Below, one piece after another: positions 32,666 to 44,760 of a stretch of 64,000 bases of DNA. Location of the stretch: positions 9,132,501-9,196,500 of the forward strand of contig PUFA01000066.1 in the NCBI GenBank assembly GCA_003508835.1, written 5' to 3'. This stretch comes from Eonycteris spelaea (lineage: Eukaryota; Chordata; Mammalia; Chiroptera; Pteropodidae). Within the stretch, counting starts at the first letter, position 1, and each line of letters opens with the position of its first letter. A model generated the notes under the pieces. That model searched no databases. It was not told where the DNA came from and saw nothing but the letters and a program-made list of their open reading frames with translations. Both the position numbers and the translations under genes were made by a program.

Positions 32666-33004
32666 GCTGAACGGCTTTGTGGTTTTACTTTGGAGTGACG
32701 GGAATGTGTGGAGCAAGAGTGATGCCTTCACAGTGTGGTGCTGCAGTGCCACTGGATTGTTCATTTTACGATGATTGACTTTATGTCCGACGTCTTTCAC
32801 GTTGACAAATTATTAAAAAGAAAATCCAGGGGGTGAACCCAACTTGGTTCGTGGGCGATGGTTTCCTGACCCCTGCAAAGCGTCCCTGGTCCCAAACCGA
32901 GTTACATGAAGGTGTTTTGAGAGGGGCTAGGAATCTAGTGTCAGCCGCCAGTGCATTTAGAGAGCTGGGACTTGCCTCAGGCAGGGAAGGCCACCACACA
33001 GGCG
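32666..33004. other. Unique DNA, nothing recognised
   Basis: Short non-coding stretch with no recognised feature. Confidence 0.35.
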
Positions 33005-33125
33005 TGACGAGCCGGGCCCAGCGCATCCTGGCTCTGTCGAGTGTCCTCTGAGTCCCTGTGGACAAACCGTTCAGTGTCCCTGGCCTCCGTTTGCTCCTCT
33101 GAGGGCTTGCGAGGGTGAGGCCAGG
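33005..33125 (+). repeat. MIR fragment
   Basis: CATCCTGGCTCTG, then CCTCCGTTTGCTCCTCTGAG and GCGAGGGTGAGG, in MIR order. Confidence 0.5.
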
Positions 33126-33244
33126 CGCCACGCGTGATGGGCGGGTCTGCGTGTGAGTGTTTGCGGCCTCCCTCGCCTCCTGGCTACGCGGGCTTGTAAA
33201 CGGGCGCTCAGCAGGCAGCCCCGTTTGCCCCCCTCAGCCTAACT

Positions 33245-34245
33245 GAGACACACCTGCCACATAATGCTGTGTAAGCGGAAGGTGCACACCACGACGTGAT
33301 GATTTGATTGCACATCCATCGCGAGGCGATCACCACAGTGAGGTTCGGTAACACACAGAGCACGTCCCGCGCTTCCCTGGCTTTGTGGTGAGGGCACTCA
33401 GGACCCACTCCCTGAGCACCTGTTCAGCGTCCAGTGCAGAACCGTGGGCTGTGGCCACCACGCGGCCCACGCCCCGGCACTTGACCATCTTACACCTGGA
33501 AGGGTGCGAGCACCACTTCCCCGCCCCTGGCTGCCACCATGCTGCTCTCGGTTCCTCGGAGGTGGGCCTTTCCGGGCCCCGCACGTGAGGGGGATCGTGC
33601 GGTATCGCTTTCTCTGACTGACTGTACCTAGCAAAGTGCCTTCACGCTGCGTGCGTGTTGTCCTGGGCAGGCTTTGTTTTGCTGGCTGAGTCATTCTCCA
33701 TTGCGTGCGTGTGTGTGTGTTACGTTTTCCTCATCCGCTCGTCCACAGACAGGCACTTGGGCTGGTCCCGCGTCTCGGCTGTTCTGAACGATGCTGCCAC
33801 GAACGTGGCCGTGCAGGTGTCTCTCCCTGAGAGTAATTTTATTTCCGTTGGATAAATCCCCAGAAGCGGAATTGCTGGGCCAGCTGGGAACACTGGTTTT
33901 CACTTTTTGAGGAACCTCCACACTGTTTCCCACACCGTCTACACCAGTTTACGTTCCCACCAGCCGCGCACGAGGCGTCGCTCTCTCCGCATCCTCACCA
34001 ACACTTGTGACCTCTTATCTTTTTGAGAACAGCCATTCTGACAGCTGGGAAGCCAAGTCTCATTGTGGTCTTGATTTGCATTTCCCTGACTAGCGATGTT
34101 TGGTGCCTTTTCATGTACCTACTGGCCATGAGTGTGTCTTCTTTGTAAGAAGTATCTATTCAGGTTATGTGCCCATTTGTTAATTGGATTGTTTGTGGGC
34201 TTTTTGCAATTTAGTTGTACGAGTTCCTTAAATATTTAAATATTA
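33245..34245 (-). repeat. Antisense L1 3' end, about 1 kb
   Basis: A long ordered match to the reverse complement of a mammalian L1 3' UTR: GACGTGATGATTTGATTG, GACCATCTTACACCTGGAAG, CCAGAAGCGGAATTGCTGG, TTTTTGAGGAACCTCCACAC, TCATTGTGGTCTTGATTTGC and CTTTTCATGTACC. The element points to the minus strand. Many A or T positions of the usual pattern are G or C here, notably at 33725-33830. Confidence 0.92.
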
Positions 34246-37124
34246 ACACGTACATATACATATATACATATGTATCGGTTTGGGGCGTAACGTCTCCCAG
34301 GCCCCTCGGTGTATGGTGATGATGACAGATGGGAGTATAGTTGGATCCTCAGGGGAGCGGAGCTGCTCCCGGCTCTGCGGTCCAGACCACGGGCAGTGGG
34401 CCAGCCAGCCGGGCGTGGGCCTGCCCTCTCTACACAGCTGTCGGACCGCAGGGACTTTAGAATCTCTTTCCCGCCTCCCAAAGCTCCCACGAAGACGCTT
34501 TTATGTGGGGACGGGTGCCAAACTGTGTGGCCGAGGGGAGCTGGGGGGGTGGGGCTCTTGTTTTGCCGTCTCGATGCCGTGCTCCTCGCCCTGCCTGTGA
34601 GTCAGCGCAGGCAAACTCCGGGCAAGCGTCACGACGAGGGCCGTTTAGAAGCAGCTCCAGACAGGCGTGGCTACTTCCTGGGACTCAGGCGTCTCTGTGA
34701 GCGAGACGGGGCTTGATGACTTGTGTGTATCACGAGTTTCGCACAGATGGCTCCTAACTTCTCACAGCTCCTACCGTTGTCCAGGTGATGGTATAAGAGA
34801 CTGTGTCTGTTTGGCCACAGATCGCAGGCCTTAGCTGGGTGGCCATCGGGTTTCAGGAAAAGAGCAGACTGGGAACTGGTGAAGCAGGAAATTTAGTAAA
34901 GAGGTATTGTCCGGAGAGTGGCACGTTGGGAAAATCCTAGGCTGTTGATAGTGGGAGAACTGAAGATGCTGGAGAAGGGGGTAGCTGCAGAGTCCCGGAG
35001 AGGAGAGCCGCGTGGGGCTTCTGCCGCACCGAGCAGGCACACGGCAGAAACGGTGGCTTCAGGAAAGGATGCAGCCCACGTGCAGCGACGGATGGAGCAG
35101 AGAGGGACCAGAGGAATGAGTAACTCAAACGTGCTCATTCCCAGGCGGGCTCGCCCCCTGGGGCCAGAGCTGGGCGTCAGTCCCTCCAGGCTCGTGCCAT
35201 CTGCTCAGCAGGCATCTCAGCCAGCATCCGGCACTTTCAGTGAAAGTCCCAGGGAAGGTTCTGATTGGCCAGGATTGAGTCATCACTGTTTCCGGTAGGA
35301 TAAAGTGTTCTGATTGGCTAAGTCTGGGGTGCAAAGGGGGTTAGGCAAGAGCAAGAAGTTTCGATACCAAGACAAGGAAGACAGGAAATGCAGCAGGTTA
35401 GACTTATATCCACGGACATCTCTGCCCTCGTTCCCAGCCGGCCCACTGTGCATCGCCAGCACCTTCCGGAAGGCCGCTGACCGCCTCGTGTCTTTTTATC
35501 CTAAATGTGGATTACTCCTCTCCCCTCCCTTCTGAGAGTGGGAGTAAAATCAGGCTATTTTAATATTTATCAAAACTTCATTGAAAACTTTGCGGGGCAG
35601 AAAGAAATTGAGAGAAGGCTGGAGTTTCGTTCACAGCAACGATGCCCCTCATGCTGTCATGCCGAGTCCCCTTCTGCTGGCTCAGAATTTCTCCATCACC
35701 AAAGAGGGCCGTGGCGTCCCCTCTGCAAAATTAAAGGCTCATTGAAACGTTTTCTTTTCCTTTGTTTTTCTGAAATAAAAGAGCAAAGGTGGTTCAAAAA
35801 TCGTTGAGAGCTTTAAAATAGCAGCACGTTTCCACCCCCACCCATCAAGTGTTCGAAAATATGGGGTCTCGACTCAGAGTACACGATTTACATAAGGGTA
35901 AATTAAAATCAAAACGCATTATCGCAAAAATCTATTTCCTGCTGGGAAAAATTGCCTGCTGTGTCAAAGGGGAACATTCTAGAAAGATGTCTCAAATTCC
36001 CCTCGCCATGGAGAGTCGTAGCTGGACCTCAGGGGCCTACAGGTTGGGAGCTCTGTCGATTCGGCAGAAGGCATTCTCCCTTCTTCTACCCACGTCCAAA
36101 GCTACATTATAATCATTCTCTTATTTTTTTATTAAAAAAAAAATCCCAGCCAAGAGTTCGCAGTTTCCGTGATGGGGATGCAGGAGATGGAGACAGCCTC
36201 GGGGACTTTGCTCTGAGGCCCCAGGGCCCCGAGCAGTGGGGGGCGTTTTGCTGGCAGAGATTTAATTGGTGCCTTTGCATTCTGAAGCTAACGCTGCTCT
36301 ATTATCTGCTATTGTCATAATGTTCCCCACTTCTGCCGCTGCTGGTTCGCTGCTGGTTCTCAGTGAGGAAACCGGCTGAGATCAGTATGGGCGTTAAGTA
36401 TTGATCCGAGAGGCAGGGCGACCGTGGTGGAGCGCGGCCAGCAGCCGCCACCTCCGTGCAGTGCTTTCCCGGTCCCCTAGTTCTTCCCGGGTCCTCAGGA
36501 TCCCACCCTGCTTCCGTGCAGGCCTGACCAGCGATAGGGCGTCAGCCCCCCACCGCCTCCACCCCGGGATCTGCCCAGCACAAGTGTGAGGCCACGGCGT
36601 GTCAGCTTTCGGCATGGCGCATGCGCGCCCCGAGCTGCTCGCTCCTTCAGAAGCACGTTGCTCCGGGCCCAGCACACGCTCCTCGGAGTCCTCGGTGCTC
36701 CAGGGGGCGGCGGGCCAGCCGCGGGATGTGCTCACGTCCACTGCGGGATGTGCTCACGTCCACTGCGGGATGTGCTCACGTCTGCCGCGGGATGTGCTCA
36801 CGTCTGCCGCGGGATGCACTCACATCTGCAGGAAGCGGTGGCGGCAGCAGGGCCCCGGGGCTCTCTGTTGCGAGCTGTCCATGGTTTCCGCGCGCCACCA
36901 TGCTGGGGACCCCCAGGGCGGCTGCGTGCGGGGTGGGGCCCATTCTGAGGGCATCCGTCTCCAGGCAGAGGCGCCCCCTCCACGTGCATCACGACAGGCT
37001 GCTGAGTTTGAAGCACAACAGCCTGAAGGGGCTGAGAAAGACGAATCTGCAGACACACAGTTTCCTGTGATCTCAGGGGGTCCGAGCTGCAGATCCCCTG
37101 GTCTCCAGTCTGCTCTGAGCACAT
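34246..37124. other. Unique DNA with AT-rich island and paired ATTGG boxes
   Basis: 35262-35322 has two TCTGATTGGC boxes about 47 bp apart. 35505-36330 is AT-rich, CpG-poor and repeat-free by eye, a candidate conserved element. No exon recognised. Confidence 0.45.
36721..36830. repeat. 22-bp minisatellite, five copies
   Basis: Units starting GCGGGATGTGCTCACGTC begin at 36721, 36743, 36765, 36787 and 36809. The first three end in CCACT, the last two in TGCC, so at least two sub-types exist; the final copy has two substitutions. Confidence 0.95.
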
Positions 37125-37830
37125 TCATTCATTCATTCATTCATTCATCCATCCATCTATCCATCCATTCATGAATGCACATGTTTATTAGTTAACAAGC
37201 CATAGTGAAACCTGGGTGAGTAAAATAGACACAGTCCCTACCCTTTGGGGATTATAGCGTTGGGAGAGTTTCCAGACTCCCAGCAGATAAACGGGTAGAG
37301 AGTCACACACTGAGCCGTGCTCCAGATACACCCAGGTCAGCTGTGGACGTGTGCTGGCGTGGGCATGGGCGGCTGTCCGTCCCCTGGAAGGCTGGTCAGC
37401 GAAGGCCTAGGTGAGGATGTGCGTCCAAGCTCTGCGGGCACAGTGCTGGGGAGCAGGTCCAGGCAGGGGCAGGACCTGGGCAAAGGCCCCGCAGGAAGGA
37501 CGCCCGGCCCAGCCCAGGGCAGAGGCCAGAGTGGTCCAGGCACGGGGAACTGAGGAGGAGCGGAGGACGGTAAACGGGGCTAGACCCTGCAGAGTCCTGG
37601 AGGGCGGGCCGGAGTCTGGACTTTTCCTCCAAGTTCAACAGGAAGTCAAGCAAGGAAGTGACATGACAGCTCGATTTAACTTCACGTCCCTTCTCAGCTG
37701 CAGGAAGAGATTGTGCCGAAGGGGCAGCAGTGAGAGACGGCGAGCTGGGACAGGGGTCCCGGCGAGAGATGGTGACAGGCGAACTCGGCGCGGCAGGGAT
37801 GGCGGGCGCAGGCCAGTTTGGGGTATACAC
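37125..37830 (-). repeat. L2, antisense, about 700 bp
   Basis: Starts with ATTCATTCATTCAT, the reverse complement of the L2 tail, and continues through CAGTCCCTACCCTTTGGGG, GGCAAAGGCCCCGCAGGAAG, AGGAAGTGACATGACAGCTC and GGCGAGAGATGGTGAC in L2 order. Confidence 0.8.
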
Positions 37831-39114
37831 GTGGCACCCTGCAGGGCTGGCTCTCTGTCATTTTTTTTAAAGCCCTGAGTGTCAGGGTTTGCCAGGTTCG
37901 TGGGTAAATGCTCCCACCACTGGCCACTGGCTGATTCTAGGCCCCCGTGTGTGTGGTTGCCAGACCTGAGCTGGGGGAGGCCACGTGCACGGTCCAGCCG
38001 CAGCCCCTGCTGGGGGGCAGGAGGGAGCCCCCGCCGCAGGCTGGGCCAGAGAGAGTAGGGGGAGGACAGCCACCGAAGAGGCTCCCGCTTTGTGGTTCGA
38101 GTAGCCGAGAGGGCGGCTGAGCCCAAGGCTGAGGCGGAGGCCGGAGGGGCCCAGGTCCGCCGAGGGGGCAGGGCCCACGGAAACGGCGTGTCCTCCAGCC
38201 CGCGAGGCCGCGCCTCTCCCTCGGCCCTGGGCCCTGTGTTGGTTCTCATGACTAGTCCTCTGGAACCCCCAGGGCCCTGCTCGCTCAGTGTGCACCCCCT
38301 CGCCGTCGCCACGTGCGACACTGATAGGCCCTGGGGGACGCAGGTGCTGGGCTGCAAAGCCGGACACTGGGGACAGCCTTAAGCTTGTCAAGCTTGGGGC
38401 TAAGTGACTGCCGGGTGGCTCAGACTCAGGCCTTCCGACCCGAGAGGGCCAGCCCTCTCCTCTACGCCCAGTTGTCAAGAATCTGTTAAAAATAAAGCAT
38501 AAACTAAGCGGGTTTTTATCCTCACTTTCCTCCTCTGCCCCTACATTCCCCATGAAATTGTGATGCACGGGGAGAAGCAGCCATGCTGGGCGTGGACAGC
38601 TGGCACGCGCCCTCCGGCCGGCCGGGGAGGGGCGAGGAGCCGCCGCACGACCCGACACCGCGGCGCGGAGCGGCGATGTGTTCGCCGGGAAACGGCACCG
38701 GGCTGGGCTCGAGCTTCGAGCTTGTTCTGCGCCCGGCCGGCAGGTGCCGGTTCACCTGAGGCCTTGCGCCCGTGGCCCGTCGTCTGAGCCCCGCCGAGAT
38801 CAAAGGCTCCACCCCCACAGCTTTCTGCTGGTTTTCTCGGCGTCTCCCGTGGTCTCCAGACCCGCTGCGGACAGTTCCGGAGGGACCGTCAGCGCTGGCA
38901 GATGAGGATGCACATCGGGCCGCTGTTTGTACTCACCGAACCCCCGATGGCAGCCGGCCTGCCCGTTAGGCGTCGATGACACACACGGTGCCGACGAGTC
39001 CCTCGGGAGGCTCGTGATCTCGGACCTCCACGCTCTAGCCCAGGACCTGCACCAAGCGACGTGTGCAGAGGAGGAGCCGGGACCCGGGGGCGGGCCGCGG
39101 GGTTTGGCTGCACG
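37831..39114. other. Unique GC-rich DNA, nothing recognised
   Basis: 38580-38720 is CpG-dense. A frame of about 258 codons on the minus strand (37882-38658) has no recognisable domain and is best read as chance. Confidence 0.4.
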
Positions 39115-39225
39115 CGGCTTCGTTCTCTGTGTGATTCGGGCGCGTTTCTTAGCCCCTCTGGCCTCACTCAGAGTCCCCGTTTGTGAGGGGAGAGTCACCT
39201 CAGTCGCACCTCACAGAGATGTTGC
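39115..39225 (+). repeat. MIR fragment
   Basis: CTGTGTGATTCGGGCG, then CTGGCCTCACTCAGAGTC and TTGTGAGGGGAGAG, in MIR order. Confidence 0.6.
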
Positions 39226-40879
39226 GCCACGGCACATCCATGGTCAGTCCTGCTAGCCACGGTCGTTATCATTGGAGCCCAACAGACATGGGCTGAAACC
39301 CTGGCGGTGCGCCCCACGCTGCGGTCCCCCGCTCACCCTCCGCAGCGTGTGTGGGCGCCCCGCACGGGTCTGGTGTGGCCAGGTCATTGGCCCGCAGTCC
39401 AGCTCCCGCCGGCCCAGAGATTCTGCTCACCCTGAGCCGCCCTTCCGCACCGCCCTCTGCAGGGCCGGGCGCGCCCTTTCCTGGCCTCGTGTGCCCGTCC
39501 CCTCGCCCGGCCTGACGTCTGGCCCTTCCCCTCTGGCGCGCACATGCTCGCCTACTCGTAGGGGCCGGGGTGTCCACGTGTCCGGGCTGGGGGGCTTTCC
39601 ATCCGTCTGTCCTGAGGCGCCCTGGTGCCATCGGCACTGGCACTTGCACACTCACTCTTCCTCACTCTCTCCCTCCTCTGGCACTGTCCAGCCCCAGGGC
39701 CCGTTCCTGCTGGACTTCCTCCGCCTCCAGGCAGACGCCCGGATTCCCAGGCAAGGGCAGGAAGGCTCTGCTCCCAGCTCCTTCCTCCTCCAGTCTGAAG
39801 ACCCTTGTCACAGTCTCTCCAAAAAACTTACCTCGAGACATTCCCTTGCCCACCTCCCTGATGGCACCAGCCAACCGCACAGATAGTCCGAACTCTCTGA
39901 GGGTGAAGAGCAGGAATGTCAGGAGTCCATGGGAAAGCAAGGCTTAGCAGGGGCAGCGTCCTCTGAGCGCGGCCAGGAGGGGCTGCTGTCCGTGGTGCTG
40001 AATGTGTGATCCCGCAGTGAAGTCCTGCTGCACGAGGGCCTCATTGAGATGAGCAATCGGGAACTGGTTACCACATTAAGAGTTAAAAGGAAAAAAGGGA
40101 CTATTAATTTTCCATTTTTAGCCATGAAATTTGCAGCTGTATGCTTTTGAAAAGTATTATTTTAACCTTTATATTTCTCTTTCCATTACTTTCTTGAGAC
40201 AAAATTAAAAGTTAAAAATTGATACCTGACATCAAAAGCCCAGTGTGCTAAAGGGTACAAGCCATGAAAAAAAAATAAGAAGAAACGGTGGCCTTTGAAG
40301 ACGTTAAGAACGGAAATACATCGGGAGAGCTTGAATCGTCCATAGAGACACACGTCAGAGAAATGGCCTATAGAGGTCTGTGGCAGGGAAAGAGAGCATG
40401 AGACCTTTAGAATGAGTCCCCATGATGAAAATCACATGACACATCTGAAGAGGGTTCCAGAAGCTAATCAGGACAGTGCACAGTCACGTCCACCGTCCGC
40501 TGGCCTGTGTCCCTGGTGTTCACACACCGTGGGGGCTTGTGTCCCCAGGACTAATGACACGTTGATTCTCAGCTCGTCATCCCTCCTGCTTTGGTTGGGG
40601 CCCCTCGTGTCCTGTGACCTGCCTGGGCCCAGTGCACGCGGCGCAGGGGCTGTGTGGGGTGGAAAGTTCCTGTTCGGCTCTTGAGGCCACTCTGTTGAAG
40701 CCCTAAGATTGACTCCTGCACATCTCTTCTGATTGCCAGAAAAGTCTCTGTAAACAAGCCATGGTTATAAAAAATACAGACCAGATAATTATCTTGTTGG
40801 GGAAACATTTATCTACCAAATCAAAAGACAGTAGATCGAATGATAGAAAATAATAATAACGGTAATGACAATAGTGAAA
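39226..40879. other. Unique DNA with an AT-rich part
   Basis: 39265-39310 may be a fragment of a further MIR. 40060-40330 and 40780-40880 are AT-rich. No exon recognised. Confidence 0.4.
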
Positions 40880-41060
40880 TCACTGGCATTTATTCAGTGC
40901 TTAGGATGTGTCTGGCGCTTCAGCCCTTTTTTTAAAATTCTGTACAACGACCATGGTAAGTGAATATTATCATCACCTCCAGTTTTACATGAGGAAACAG
41001 AGGCTTGCAGAGGTTGGTGGCGGCCTGCGGACGTACGGCCAGAAGTCCTGGGTGGGGTAG
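40880..41060 (-). repeat. MIR SINE, antisense
   Basis: GGCATTTATTCAGTGCTTAG, TATTATCATCACCTCCAGTT and ACATGAGGAAACAGAGGC are the reverse complement of the MIR 3' half. Confidence 0.8.
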
Positions 41061-41934
41061 TGGATCCCATGCCGCGGCCCAGGGCCCGGCACACGGGTGT
41101 TCATAAAGGGCGGGCCCTGCCCTCCTTCCACCAACCACCAACTTAGCTGGGCACGACGTCCAGGAATCACGCACATGCGTTTTCACCCGTCGCTGTCTGA
41201 AGGACGTGGAGTTTTGTCGAAGGGCATCCTGGGCCATCGCACCGCAGACGCCGGTGCCGAGAGCCTCAGCTCCCCCAGTCTTCCCTTCAACCGCCTGAAG
41301 AGTCCGGGCCCCTCACTGTCACACGTCTCGGCGCCTCTCGGCTGATGGATTCTTCAGAAACCCCTAGACATGCTGTCGCCTGTTCCCGTAGCTTCTGCCC
41401 ACCTCCCACCCGCACCCATCTTACTACACACAGCAGACAGCGGGCAGCCCAGTTCCCAGCAGCATGCACGTGGGTTCTTGCTGCGGGAGGGGCTCCACCC
41501 ACCCCAGGCCCTGGGGCTCCTTCCCCCTGCACCCTGAGCCCCTCTGGTTGGGCCCCGCTGGTGACCGGACTCACCCAGACAGACACACCCCCTGCCTTGG
41601 CGCCTGGATGCCGCACGGCGGCGGCGGCTTCGGCTTTGCTGCCCGTCGGCAGAGCTTCCCAGACGCCAGGCTTCCTCTTCACTCGTTTCGGCCCAGCCCT
41701 TCCTCATGCGGGAGGGCCAGCGTTTGCGCTCGCCGCACCTGTTCTCCCCGGTACCCGAGACTGCCTCGAAGAGCAGGATCGGTGCAGTCGGCAAATACAG
41801 CCCAGGGTCCAGGGAGTGCTCCACTCCAGGATTAAAGAGAGACAGGCGGGAGGAGGCCTTTGCTGTGACTAAAAGCCTGTCGGACTGTGAGGCCCTGACA
41901 GGGTCGGTGGTCGCAGGGGTCCAGCCTTCCGTCC
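41061..41934. other. Unique GC-rich DNA, nothing recognised
   Basis: No repeat family or exon recognised. Confidence 0.35.
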
Positions 41935-42030
41935 AGGTTGGCCCTTCGTTTACTGAGCACCTACGACACGCCGGACACCACCCCAGGTATTGGGGTGCAC
42001 ATGGAGCCGGGATTAGTCAAGTCCTCATAT
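41935..42030 (-). repeat. L2 3' end, antisense
   Basis: CGTTTACTGAGCACCTACGA followed by CACGCCGGACACC and CAGGTATTGGGG is the reverse complement of the L2 tail. Confidence 0.65.
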
Positions 42031-42144
42031 CAGAAGTACGCAGGACACCGAATGCCCTTACTTTCTTTACGTCAAAAGAGTGACCACTCTGAGCCTCCCT
42101 CCTTCCCGGCAGGAGGAAAATCCAGCCACAGTTCGGGGGGATCA

Positions 42145-42265
42145 GCTCCATCAGTGTTTCATAGAAATGCAGGGTCTGAGGCCACAGTCGGACCCTGAGG
42201 AGGCGGCTCTGGCTGCTGGTCCTCAGGCCAGGGCATCTGCATCCCAGGTGGATGTCCATGTAGAC
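42145..42265 (+). repeat. MER5A-like hAT fragment
   Basis: CATCAGTGTTTCATAGAAAT, GCAGGGTCTGAGGCC and CATCCCAGGTGGATGTCCAT lie in MER5A order. Confidence 0.5.
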
Positions 42266-42469
42266 CCAGGGCTCTGCCTCGTGCCTGTCTTGAGCTATAA
42301 GGACCTTCGGCCGGGAGCGCCAAGGTGCAAGACGACAGGTGTACGACACAGGTGTGCCCTGAGATAGAGCCAAGGCAGCAGCTGCGTACAGACCCCCAGC
42401 CCCGTCCCTTTCTGTCTGTCTGCTCCTGGGAGGCGTCCCCGTCCCTTCTTTTTACCTGCAGGTTCCACT

Positions 42470-42895
42470 CCTTTCCAGCTGCACGACCTCATCTCCTTGT
42501 TTCGTCCCCACCTCTGCCACTCCGGACGCCTGCCAAGGTCCCCTCTGCCCCAGAGCCTTTGCACCTGCTGCTCCCGCCGCTGCCGGCCCTCTTCCCTGGG
42601 TTTTGCTGTGTCTTAGCTTTGACCTCATCGCGATGTCGTTTTCCGTGGTCACGCGCCCGGATGAGGGCTCTCAGCCCTCGTCACTTTCTCTCATGCACGC
42701 CGTTAGCTTGTCTTTGTAAAAGTAAGCCATCAGCTGACTGCGTTACGCTCGCTTGCTTAGCGCATGTCAGCCTCAGCCGAAGGTAACCACAGGGAGGCAA
42801 CGACTTGCCCTGTCTTGTCCACCACGAATCCCCAGTGACCTTCCCCGCTGCATCGCAGGTGCTCCGTGAATACCTGTTGAAAGAATGACAGAGGC
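42470..42895 (+). repeat. L2 3' half
   Basis: CCAGAGCCTTTGCACCTGCT, CTGGGTTTTGCTGTG and the tail GTGAATACCTGTTGAAAGAA with TGACAGAG follow L2 to its 3' end. Confidence 0.75.
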
Positions 42896-44085
42896 ACATG
42901 GGGAGGCCGGCTCCTCCCATGCTAACGAACCCTTCGGATTCCTGCCTCCCTGCTCCAAAGAAGCCCTCTGACTGGAGTTGACTGACGTGAGAAGCAGGCC
43001 ATTTCATCTCCTTCCCAGATCGTGTGGAAGACATCTATTTCTATCTTAATTAAAAAATAAGAAGAGACAATAAAAAGTGTTGTTGCAGATTGGATGGGTG
43101 AGACAATCGGCTTGACAGTAATCTAGAAATTTAATTACAGCAAAAGATGCCTGTGCAGTACACACATCAGGAAGGCAGCGCTGAAGAGGCCCAATGAATC
43201 ACTGTTTTTAAAGACGGGAGCAGCCTCCGTAGTCGTCCCGCTGCTGCTGGTGCGGCCCGAGGAGGCCGTGCGCGGGCCGGGCGCCCCGCCTCGCACGCTT
43301 GAACGTGCGGGTGTCTCTCGGGAGGGAGCAGCTCTGTGCGGCCTCGCGTGGAAAGCCATTCCTCGGGGTCGGGGAGTGGGCGAGCCTCGCCCTTCGCGGC
43401 CCGCTGCTCGGTCCCACGCAGCCTGGAGCAGGTGTGAGGGCGGACAGGAGGCGGCTGCCGCCCCAGGTGGGCAGTGACCTGGCGCCGGCAGCTGGCCCGG
43501 CCGCAGCCAGACCTGACTGCCCCGCTCTGGCTCAGGGGGCCGAGACCTCCCTTCTAGGGCGCACTGCCTGGGGAGGGTGCAGGGACCGGCGCTCTCCCTG
43601 CCTTTCCGCTCCGGCCCCTCCGAGAGGCCCCCTGCCTGTCCGCTGCAGGACCTCCCCTCGCCTCCTGTTTGCGTCATGCGTTTACCTGTTTAATCTTCGT
43701 CGAGTATTTGTCACCGTCGGAAACTGTGGCGTCCGGTGGTTTATTTACACGTCGTGGGGCTCCCTAGGGAATGTCGGCTCCGAGACGGGGGGCGGGGTCC
43801 CATGTGCCACGGCTCGGCCGCAGGTCTCTGGACTGGCGCCAGGCCCTGCCGATGTGTGTGGAGCAAATGAGGGAGTCCCCAGGATGCAGTGTCGACCGGA
43901 CCCCGAAACGGGTGCTCCCCACACGCCTCCTCCTCGAGGAAGCGGGGGTGTAGTAGGGGAACGGGCATCTCTCCGGTGGAGACCTCGACCTGCCGGGGTC
44001 TGCAGGGGGTCCATGGGCTGCGGTCTGAGTGAGTCTTAATCGTTTATAACACTGCAGAGGGCCACACCCTGCGAGACGGCCCTTA

Positions 44086-44160
44086 CCGTGCACACGCACA
44101 CACACATGTGCACACGTGCGTACGTGCGCATGCATGTGTACACACACGGGTCCACGTGGT
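44086..44160. repeat. Alternating CA/TG tract
   Basis: Mixed CACA, CGTGCGTACG and GCATGCATG steps, mostly alternating pyrimidine and purine. Confidence 0.8.
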
Positions 44161-44629
44161 ATTACTTGTGTGTGGCCGTGGCACATATGTGCGCATGTAA
44201 TTCATGTTTGATTATTGTGAATGAGCGTACTGACCACCGCTGGGAATCATTACCCGTTTCTAGCTGTTGCTCGCGTGTGTTGTACCCCATTCTGGCCAGT
44301 GAGCTGTGAGTGGAGTGGGCACGTGCTGCTTCCGGTCCAGACACTCAGCTGCTGGCGTGCGGCCCTGAGACCCCTCCTTTCCTCGGCCGCCCCGAGCAGC
44401 AGCGTGCCGGGCGCAGCTGCGTGGCGGGTCAGCCCGGGTCCCGAGTGGGCGGGTCACGGAGCGGAGCTGGGAGGCCCCGCAGGGCACCCCACTGAACCGG
44501 AAACGGGCCTGGCTGCTGGAAGCCCCTGCGCTCAGGGACCTGGTTGTGATTATGACATCACAAAGGGGTGGAACTCGCCCAAATTACCACTGCCAAAGGA
44601 TCCGTGAATGTTCCAGAGGATATTCTGGA

Positions 44630-44760
44630 GTGAGTGTGTGCGTGTGCATGTGAGTGCATGCATGGCTGCATGTGCGCACGTGCACGTGCATGTGTGCATG
44701 TGTGCACACGTGTCTGTGTGTGCACGTGTGTGTGTGTGTGCACACGTGTGTAATGCACAC
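44630..44760. repeat. Alternating TG/CA tract
   Basis: About 130 bases of TGTG, TGCATG, CACGTGCACG and GTGTGTGTGTGTGC, nearly pure purine-pyrimidine alternation. Confidence 0.85.

Noticed and set aside
37882..38658. Open frame of 258 codons, - strand
   Set aside because: No domain; composition is that of the surrounding GC-rich DNA.
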